This document shows positions 9,490 through 15,000 of a stretch of DNA of 15,000 nucleotides, in pieces. The position numbers and the translations under genes are program-made. Position 1 is the stretch's first letter. Each line of letters opens with the position of its first letter. Source of the stretch: Actinidia chinensis (lineage: Eukaryota; Streptophyta; Magnoliopsida; Ericales; Actinidiaceae); the NCBI GenBank assembly GCA_009663005.1, contig CM018896.1, forward strand, positions 7,751,927 to 7,766,926, in the 5' to 3' direction. A model generated the notes under the pieces. The model was not told where the DNA came from. It was given only the letters and a program-made list of their open reading frames with translations, and made no database searches.

Positions 9490-9507
9490 CAACAACAACA
9501 ACAACAA
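9490..9507. repeat. CAA trinucleotide microsatellite, six units
   Basis: Six consecutive CAA units start at 9490, followed directly by two TAA units and an A-rich run. It lies in non-coding DNA. Confidence 0.9.
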
Positions 9508-9714
9508 TAATAAAAAGATTAGTGATTGAGCTGCAAAACTAGACAGATTGGCCCGAGCAGTCATGCAGGTGGAAATGAAAACACAAAAAACTGAATATGG
9601 TCTTCAGGAAGGATGGATTTTCAAGCATCAAGACATCTGCAGCAGTAACATTAATGTATTTTTATTTAAAGGATGGCCAACTACTACTTAGTCTACTTGT
9701 TTCTATTAATTCAC

Positions 9715-9812
9715 CTTTCCATAAGATCTTTTGTTTCCCCCAAGTTCCCAACTGATTGAAGGGTCAAGACAAGGCTTTCTGCTGCAATTATAGTGTACAA
9801 AGAATTCCATCC
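9715..9812 (-). CDS. Candidate internal exon of the unidentified minus-strand gene
   Basis: The 98-nt segment is flanked on the minus strand by cttaaatgcag upstream and by ggaaag followed by gtgaat, a good donor, downstream. Read from its first base it gives GWNSLYTIIAAESLVLTLQS then VGNLGETKDLME plus two bases of an Arg codon. That is phase 0 in and phase 2 out, which fits the exon at 8344. A second frame is also open (it includes FFVHYNCSRKPCLDPSISWE) and would need an acceptor a little upstream; it is rich in Cys and aromatic residues and fits the next exon less well. The function is unknown. Confidence 0.42.
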
Positions 9813-10190
9813 CTGCATTTAAGACTAGTGTACACTGTAGAGTAATTAATGAACAGAAAATACTTTTGAAAAGATCAGTAACTCCCCCTATTCTAGAGTA
9901 AAAAAAATTAAAAAAATCTTTTATTGCATTTTCTCCATCCAGTAAGCAAAAAAAAATCCAAATCAATTTAAAATAAAACTGAAAGAAAAAGGAAGGCCAA
10001 CAAATACCATGTTACTGCAATTATCCCAAAAAAATGGCAATAGGTTAAGAAATTGTTCAACAAAATGATTGTTCTATCTTGGAAATGACCACAATATACG
10101 CCTTCATTTGCAAATGATCATGGCACAGTCTAACATGGCACTGCCTCCCTCAAAATACAAGATACCTCTCCTCGTATCCTGATTATCCTC
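9813..10190. other. Intron sequence between exon 9715-9812 and the small LTR element
   Basis: AT-rich with A-runs; I see no coding segment or RNA gene. A gag to gtatct pair next to the LTR end on the minus strand resembles a tiny exon but overlaps the element boundary, so it is not called. Confidence 0.35.
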
Positions 10191-10410
10191 TGAGGCAATC
10201 GAAATTGGAATCTAAGGTCCGAAATCTAAATAGAGAGTGAAATAATCACAAGCTAAAAGTAAGAGAGAGAAAACTAGAGCTCTTAGTATGCTGTATTCTT
10301 CAGCAAGAACTTAACTACAATGAGCCTACATGACTTATTTGTAGACTTAAGTCCAACAGCCTTTTAACTAATAGAACATTTGGTAACTAGAATTAATTTT
10401 CACCATAACA
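10191..10410 (-). repeat. 3' LTR of the small minus-strand element
   Basis: Read on the minus strand from 10410 it starts TGTTATGG and ends GATTGCCTCA at 10191. It is 220 bp, slightly shorter than its partner. The first about 80 bases are the most similar; the middle has diverged and contains gaps. Confidence 0.65.
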
Positions 10411-10733
10411 ATGTTCGACCCTTCTTAAAAGAAAACTTGCCCTATAGTTTGGCAATAGCTAGATGACTTAAAGCAATTTCATTTTGAAGTTTAGACGACA
10501 TCCAATACTGAATATGAGTACCCTTTTGTGGGCATCTATAGCCATGTTCAGATGCGAGTAAGACACCCACTTGGCAGGTCTCTTGTTAAGCCTCAGCAAA
10601 ATATTCCACTATGCATGCTTCTGAAAGATACCAGCTTGAAAATTCGACACCACACATGATCTGTCCCATTGAAAATGTCCAAAAAGAATTCCAAAATGAG
10701 ATCCGGTATCTTTGGAAATAACACTGCCCGCTA

Positions 10734-10881
10734 CAATCGCTGCACGACCTCCCTCAAGGTAGCAATTTGTCTAACCAATTGCTTCATGTCATCTCTTTGA
10801 TTCTGGTTCTTGGTATTGATTGGCATCATTCCTTTCAAGAAGTGAAATCAACTCAGCTTCATCACCTGAACACACACGCAT
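10734..10881 (-). pseudogene. gag-like N-terminal remnant in the small LTR element
   Basis: On the minus strand an ATG at 10881 reads SGDEAELISLLERNDANQYQ and stops in this frame soon after. A one-base shift puts the reading into RDDMKQLVRQIATLREVVQR, which ends in TAG at 10733-10731. Just upstream (about 10885-10935) a purine-rich tract can encode an acidic run. Start, acidic region and heptad-like helix (LVRQIATLREVVQRL) look like the beginning of a gypsy-type gag. No gag core follows: the remaining 300 bases to the 3' LTR have several stops. The assignment rests on pattern only. Confidence 0.4.
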
Positions 10882-11762
10882 CTTACCTCTTCTCCTTCCT
10901 CCTCTACAACCTCTTTCTCTTCCTCTCTAAGTCATCACAATCAATCAACAATGCAGAAATCCGATTGTTTGAGCAACAAGCAGCTTTGAACATGCTTAGA
11001 GATTGATTACAGAAATCAATTCTGAACTGGTATCAAAACAATCAAACCAAACGAACAAAACAATAGAAGCAGCCAATTGAATTAAGCGATCAGAAAAATC
11101 GAACCAGCCATTCTGACCAAGTGATAGACCGTCCAAACCAGATTGCGAAGTACTGGACCAATTCTGGATAATTTGATACAAGCTAAGACAATTCGGAATA
11201 CGATTTAGGTACATAACAGTAGTTCGAAAACAGATCAACCGATCTCTAATCAATCGAACCTGCCCAACAAGTCTCGAAGCAGCTCGAACTCAATTCAAAA
11301 CTAAATTGAAGCTTATCGACTGAAATTGGACTATTTTGAGGCTTTCAAACTCCATTCTGAGTTCACAAACAGTAATTCATTTCGCAAAAAGCGTGCACAA
11401 TGCTCAATGAACTCTCGAATGAGCTCTTGACTTCAAATTAAGACCCAATAATGTTCATATCATCCAATCAGTGCTCAAAGTGATCCAACGAGGTTCGAAA
11501 TTGGGGAAATTGCAACAAATCAACTTCCAATTGATCCAGTTACAGTTTGCGGTGAATTTCTGATACACTTTGACTCTCGATGCTTTGAAACTGTCCAACT
11601 AGGTTTGCAACACTTCAACAGAAGCACAAACACTTCAGTCGAACAGCAATTGGGGCAATCAAATTTGTTCCAAGAAAATATCGCCACAGAAATCGAACTC
11701 TAAATTGAATTTGCACACAAGATCGCTCGATTAGAGCTCAAATTAGAAGGATCTGAGCCTAT

Positions 11763-11777
11763 GGCAATAATGCCAAA
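11763..11777 (-). other. Degenerate primer-binding site
   Basis: Directly after the 5' LTR the minus strand reads TTTGGCATTATTGCC. Its position is right, and it agrees at about 10 of 14 bases with the methionine-initiator-tRNA type site common in plant LTR elements. The mismatches mean that it would no longer prime well. Confidence 0.4.
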
Positions 11778-12012
11778 TGATGCAGTCAAAATTGCAATCT
11801 AAGCTTAGAAATCTAGACACGGAGTGAGGAAATCCAGGAATCCCTAACTAAAGGTTAGAAAGAGAAAACCAGAGCACTGAGCTCAATATCTATTCCGTAT
11901 TATATAACATAAACTAATTTAGACCACATAGCTTATTTGTAGATGAAGGCCAGCTAACAGCCTGTCATCTAATAGAACAATTGGTAACTAAAATTAATTT
12001 TAACTCTTAACA
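11778..12012 (-). repeat. 5' LTR of the small minus-strand element
   Basis: Read on the minus strand from 12012 it starts TGTTAAGAG and ends ACTGCATCA at 11778. It shares long blocks with 10191-10410, including the run TTAGTTACCAA, the block GTTCTATTAG, the block TCTACAAATAAG and a tttctct-rich segment. It is 235 bp long. Confidence 0.65.
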
Positions 12013-12888
12013 ATGTTTATTCTACTACATCATCCTCCAATACTTATTCTAAAGTGATAATTTAAGCCAATTCCTATGGATATTCTGGCCAGCTGGTATA
12101 TGTTATACTAGTTCATCCATATCTTCCAAAAATTCTATTTCAATAAATCAACATAATCCAATTACTTAGCGCTGTACTCCTAAAACCAACTTGATCAATA
12201 ATATTCCACCTCAAATTCTATTAATCACTTGAAGCTACCCATTCAAATTTTATCCAATTATACCAAATCAATTCAAAGACATGTCTTCTCATGTATTCAA
12301 CTTTATCACTTGTTTCATTTTCTTTAGATTTTGCACTACCTCTTAGCTTTTTCGTAAACAAGATTTATTAATTTTTGGTCTATTCTGTGCATCTTATACT
12401 TCTATGATTCTATCCCTTTCCCTGTCAGATTTCTTCACCATGTCTGATTGAAACGAAGTTTTTGGGTTCATTAACACTCATTGTGGTCTTTCATTAGTCG
12501 CAATGTATAAGATGTCAAAAAGTTTTTCGCAAATGTTATGTCTCCAATCCATTGAGGGTCCAAGGTGCTCCTGGCATGTCAAAAACGCAACAGTTCAAGA
12601 CATCACTAACTTCAGCTAAACAACACTTAGGATTGGGCTAACAATTCGAAGAATTGATGAATTTCTATGGCAAGCAAGCCAAGAAAAAGGGCTCTTGAGT
12701 AACTAAAAGAAAGACATAAGCTCGATCCTTCAAGCTATACTGAAATTCTATATTCAAGTACATGAATGGGAAAAAAATATCAGCTGCCTAAAAATTCCAA
12801 CCACGCAACAATAACATCCGATAAACTTATTTAGGAATAAAACCAAAGGACATTTGCAAGAAAGAAAGAGAAACAAAATCCAGCAGAC
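12013..12888. other. Intron sequence left of exon 12889-12966
   Basis: Mostly AT-rich. A minus-strand frame from about 12797 to 12650 is open behind a ttttag acceptor and includes YSLKDRAY. A 24-nt piece at 12716-12739 has an acceptor (gaatttcag) and a weak donor (tatgtcttt) and would keep phase 0. Neither is strong enough to call as an exon. The bases next to 12012 do not resemble an LTR. Confidence 0.3.
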
Positions 12889-12966
12889 CTTTGACAATTC
12901 CATAACACGCAGAATCTTTCTCTGTACATTTTCAGTCTCTGCAAGTTGATTGCATTTTATGTATAT
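12889..12966 (-). CDS. Candidate internal exon (coiled-coil-like) of the minus-strand gene
   Basis: The minus strand has a good acceptor (gctatttattttag), then 78 nt, then a donor (tcaaag followed by gtctgc). The reading is exactly 26 codons in phase 0 at both ends: IYIKCNQLAETENVQRKILR then VMELSK. Spacing of hydrophobic residues suggests an amphipathic helix or coiled coil. The exact codon fit and splice sites on both sides make this one of the better exons in the chain. The protein family is not recognised. Confidence 0.48.
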
Positions 12967-13236
12967 CTAAAATAAATAGCAAGAATATTAGTAGTCATAA
13001 AACAAGATTATGCGATAGCAACCAGACGAGAGAGACAACATAAATAACTATATGACACAGAGATGAAAAAGTAAAAATTGTACATAATAAAAAAATGTTC
13101 AATAAACCATTATCCATGAAAACTGATAGCACAATATCCACAAAAAGGTAGCACTTCTATAGTAAAGTCGGGAAGATTTTGCAAAAAGAACAAATTAATT
13201 TTGCTTGTTATCATTTGTAAGTTTAATGTTGCCAAC

Positions 13237-13317
13237 TAATTCATTGATGTTATTGAATCGCATCTCCTGAGTCCTGACATGGTTCAAAAACAAAACACTT
13301 TCCTCCTGCATCATGCT
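13237..13317 (-). CDS. Candidate internal exon, weak donor
   Basis: After a tctactgtag acceptor on the minus strand, 81 nt read MMQEESVLFLNHVRTQEMRF then NNINEL (27 codons with the first Ser), phase 0 at both ends. The donor (gaatta followed by gttggc) is poor. The same bases are also open in another frame (13400-13250) that contains TLEAAYSYRKFSELADTHM and ends in TAA. Only one of the two can be right. I prefer this one because its phase fits the neighbours on both sides, but the choice is uncertain. Confidence 0.25.
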
Positions 13318-13438
13318 CTACAGTAGACATATGTGTATCTGCTAACTCACTAAATTTCCTATAGGAGTAAGCTGCTTCAAGAGTCAAAAGATCATTAAAA
13401 CTGAGGGATCAGTTACATTGTTACATAAATGAAGTTAC

Positions 13439-13504
13439 CAATAAACGTGAAGTTTCGCATTGCACATTTAAGAGCAGCACGCAACAATTGTCAAGTTGTT
13501 CTTT
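13439..13504 (-). CDS. Candidate internal exon of the minus-strand gene
   Basis: The minus strand has an acceptor (gcttgtttaag), 66 nt and a good donor (ttattg followed by gtaact). The 22 codons read KEQLDNCCVLLLNVQCETSR then LL, phase 0 at both ends. A stronger acceptor (ggtccttcctcag) lies 25 nt further upstream, ending the exon at 13529, and would change the entry phase. The protein family is not recognised. Confidence 0.33.
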
Positions 13505-13946
13505 CTTAAACAAGCATGCTTCAGCTGAGCTGAGGAAGGACCTCAAACAAGATCTTGACAAGCAAAGCATAGATTAAGGCATAGTGGCTAGTAGGATTGA
13601 TCTATGGCCCTGCATATCGTCAGCATTGGAGGTGAAGTGGTAACTTATGAGTTAGAGAATTTGAGCTGTGAAACTAATAAATCTTAAATTGACATGTATA
13701 TCTGATTGCTTGTATTAGTACAGTGTTTTTTAGTAAAATATACCAACTCATCCCTTAAAGATCATTACATCGACTGTTTGTCAATCAATAATATCAGAAA
13801 AGCTTCATTTAAGCACAAGTCAAAGTACTACGCACATTGCCCACTTAAATAGAATTTGACAAATGCACATTTCTTTGCTATTTGCAATTCATGTAGTGTA
13901 GTCAGGAGCAAACGCAGGATTATTGGTGAATTGGATCGAGTTTCAC
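13505..13946. other. Intron sequence between exons 13439-13504 and 13947-14003
   Basis: AT-rich DNA. Short open frames on both strands lack paired splice sites, apart from the alternative acceptor near 13529. No repeat or RNA gene is seen. Confidence 0.3.
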
Positions 13947-14003
13947 CTGCAGCAAATCGAGACAAAGATCCAATCCTATCCAATCCCATACCTCAATTTC
14001 TTG
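13947..14003 (-). CDS. Candidate exon with two possible donors (57 nt or 12 nt)
   Basis: An excellent acceptor on the minus strand (atattttttttccaag) is followed by CAAGAAATTGAG, then gtatgg, which is a good donor. Using it gives a 12-nt microexon (13992-14003, QEIE). Reading on to a second good donor (gctgcag followed by gtgaaa) gives 57 nt, QEIEVWDWIGLDLCLDLLQ. Both lengths keep phase 0. Another frame is open from about 13993 to about 13830 and includes LSRFAAGETRSNSPIILRLL; it has no paired splice sites. Confidence 0.33.
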
Positions 14004-14140
14004 CTTGGAAAAAAAATATTAGACTATGAGAGAATTAATGCAGCTAGTTGGATGGAACTATAAAAATAAAGTATCATGCATGAAATTATCGACTCATCAG
14101 ATATATGCAACCCTCTTAGAAACAAGGTAAGAAGTATGAC

Positions 14141-14197
14141 CTGGGCTAGATGCTGCAGTCTCCTGAGACATATGCTTGATTCCCCTAGCCCACCTTC
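14141..14197 (-). CDS. Candidate internal exon of the minus-strand gene
   Basis: The minus strand has an acceptor (attaccatgtag), 57 nt and a donor (gcccag followed by gtcata). In phase 0 it reads EGGLGESSICLRRLQHLAQ, which fits the exons on both sides. In phase 1 it reads RWARGIKHMSQETAASSP, which is also open and looks as protein-like. Phase 0 is chosen only because the upstream exon ends in phase 0. Confidence 0.38.
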
Positions 14198-14296
14198 CTA
14201 CATGGTAATAGGATAATAAGCATAAGATCAAGAGAATGAACTTTGTAGCAGTGGAAAGTTCATAGTCAACTTATCATTAAAAACACAATGATGCAC

Positions 14297-14349
14297 CTCC
14301 ATTATCTTAATAGAATCCTGAATAAGGATCTCAGAATCCTTCGCTTTTC
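14297..14349 (-). CDS. Candidate internal exon of the minus-strand gene
   Basis: On the minus strand a tttatctccaag acceptor is followed by 53 nt and a good donor (atggag followed by gtgcat). Two bases complete a split codon, then 17 codons read KAKDSEILIQDSIKIME. The composition is that of a charged helix. Entry is phase 1 and exit phase 0, which fits 14141-14197. The other frames of this segment either stop or look less protein-like. The family is not recognised. Confidence 0.45.
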
Positions 14350-14740
14350 CTTGGAGATAAACCACATGTAAGTTACATCCAAAATTTTCATTAATTCAAT
14401 CACAAGTAAAGAATAAACAAAAAACAAGTTTAAGAACAAAATACAGGCAGATGGAAAAAATCCACACTAAGAAGGTGTTTGAACTCCATAAAAATGAGAA
14501 TTATCATAGTTTCCCTATTCCAGTAGGTAAGAGGGATCTTGAACTAAGAAATAGACCCCAGAATCTAAACATGGGGCATCCTCAACAATTGCAATAAATA
14601 GGTTCCTGAAACTTTAACCGAAAATTCATAATTCCAACATCAATCCCCATAGAATTTCATTCATCTTTGGTTTCCTTGCAATTTTTCATGACCAATAATG
14701 AACACATAAATTATGACTAGAAGTGAGTAGTGTAAAAATT
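14350..14740. other. Intron or intergenic sequence before the right-edge frame
   Basis: AT-rich DNA without a segment bounded by paired splice sites. Whether it is one intron linking 14297-14349 to the Gly/Ser-rich frame at the edge is open: the phase of that frame at its likely donor does not fit directly. Confidence 0.3.
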
Positions 14741-14749
14741 ATACCCTAA

Positions 14750-15000
14750 CATATGACCACGACCATGGCCACCACCACTACTGTACCCAAAAACACTGTA
14801 AACAGGAGCACGTCCACCACCTCCTTTACTACTGGACCCAGAGGCACGACCACTACTACCTCCAACACGACAAAAGGAGTTGGGGTCACAACTAGGACTA
14901 CGGCTAGATGAATAAGAGCCCCAACAGAAGAAAGCAAGGCGGAACGATCCCCAATAGCAGAAACTAAGGGGGAATCGGAGAGAGATGCCTGACGCAGATG
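14750..15000 (-). CDS. Possible Gly/Ser-rich exon at the window edge
   Basis: The right 250 bases are GC-richer than everything to their left down to 6700. On the minus strand one frame is open from the edge and reads WGSYSSSRSPSCDP, then GGSSGRASGSSSKGGGGRAP, then YSSGGGHGRGHM. It could end at gttagg or gtataa just below 14750. Such low-complexity Gly/Ser/Arg runs are found in RNA-binding proteins and other unstructured N-terminal regions. A second minus-strand frame is open over the same bases and would give a long Val-rich hydrophobic run; that pattern is what a Gly/Ser repeat produces when read out of frame. The link to the exons at 14349 and below is not shown. Confidence 0.3.

Larger units (their letters stand above)
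8507..9714. other. Proposed intron with one possible small cassette exon
   Basis: AT-rich sequence between two candidate exons of the minus-strand gene. Open frames at 8768-9175 (minus) and 8958-9182 (plus) look like chance. It contains six CAA units in a row at 9490-9507, followed by TAA units. The only segment with convincing splice sites on both sides is 9128-9159. Confidence 0.35.
10191..12012 (-). mobile_element. Small non-autonomous LTR retroelement nested in an intron
   Basis: Two direct repeats, 11778-12012 and 10191-10410, are related along their length and both begin TGTTA and end CA when read on the minus strand. Next to the inner end of the first is a degenerate primer-binding site (11777-11763), and before the second is a purine run (AAGAAGGG at 10426-10419). 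The 1.37-kb internal region lacks any protease, reverse transcriptase, RNase H or integrase that I can see and has only a gag-like fragment. The LTRs differ markedly in the middle, so the insertion is old. I found no clear target-site duplication: the flanks are tcctc on the left and atgtt on the right. The orientation is the same as that of the proposed host gene. Confidence 0.65.

Noticed and set aside
11026..11037. Plus-strand TGGTATCAAAAC, similar to a methionine-tRNA primer-binding site
   Set aside because: It lies in the middle of the internal region of the small minus-strand element, has no LTR end next to it, and the LTR pair and gag-like remnant point to the other strand.
10996..11253. 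85-codon minus-strand open frame
   Set aside because: It lies in the untranslated-looking internal part of the small LTR element and resembles no retroelement protein.
10186..12017. Target-site duplication around the small LTR element
   Set aside because: The five bases on each side (tcctc and atgtt) do not match. The shared atgtt next to both LTRs on the plus strand is inside the element at one of them, so it is not a duplication of the target.
13250..13400. Minus-strand open frame ending in TAA with protein-like composition
   Set aside because: It overlaps the candidate exon 13237-13317 in another frame, has an acceptor but no donor, and its entry phase does not fit the exon upstream. It remains a possible alternative.
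14746..14937. Val-rich hydrophobic minus-strand frame that looks like membrane segments
   Set aside because: The same bases read in the next frame give a Gly/Ser repeat, and a Gly/Ser repeat read out of frame gives Val-rich runs.
1..15000. tRNA or rRNA genes, CRISPR arrays, bacterial operons
   Set aside because: None was seen: no tRNA box pair, no regularly spaced repeats, and no ribosome-binding-site-led gene clusters.

Overview
The window is nuclear DNA of a flowering plant, most likely a eudicot. It has no bacterial features: there is an LTR retrotransposon of the Ty3/gypsy Tat type, AT-rich non-coding DNA, and a set of short open segments bounded by GT/AG splice sites. The species cannot be told from the sequence.

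Positions 1 to about 6700 hold a dead Ty3/gypsy element, read left to right as gag, protease, reverse transcriptase, a first RNase H, a second RNase H and integrase. The second RNase H and a gene on the opposite strand between integrase and the 3' end point to the Tat lineage. Every domain is broken by stops and frameshifts. Three catalytic aspartates (two in reverse transcriptase, one in integrase) read as asparagine. The antisense gene (6128 down to about 5216, minus strand) still has recognisable protein segments and a promoter-like region upstream (TATAAATA, a CACGTG box, a TGACGT-type box). Its 3' end meets the integrase remnant abruptly near 5210, as expected after an internal deletion. 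The 5' LTR lies outside the window and no 3' LTR could be recognised.

From about 6700 to 8343 I see only AT-rich DNA and one 33-bp tandem duplication. From 8344 to about 14349, and perhaps to the window edge, the minus strand holds candidate exons of an intron-rich gene. The best supported are 8344-8506 (last coding exon, with stop), 9715-9812, 12889-12966 and 14297-14349; weaker ones lie between. Their reading phases can be joined without a stop. Part of this agreement comes from my choosing among splice options, so the model is a hypothesis. I do not recognise the protein.

A small, old LTR element (10191-12012, minus strand) sits in the intron between 9812 and 12889. It has two diverged LTRs of about 220-235 bp, a degenerate primer-binding site and only a gag-like remnant, so it is non-autonomous. 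It has the same orientation as the proposed gene. At the right edge (14750-15000) a Gly/Ser-rich minus-strand frame may be an upstream exon.
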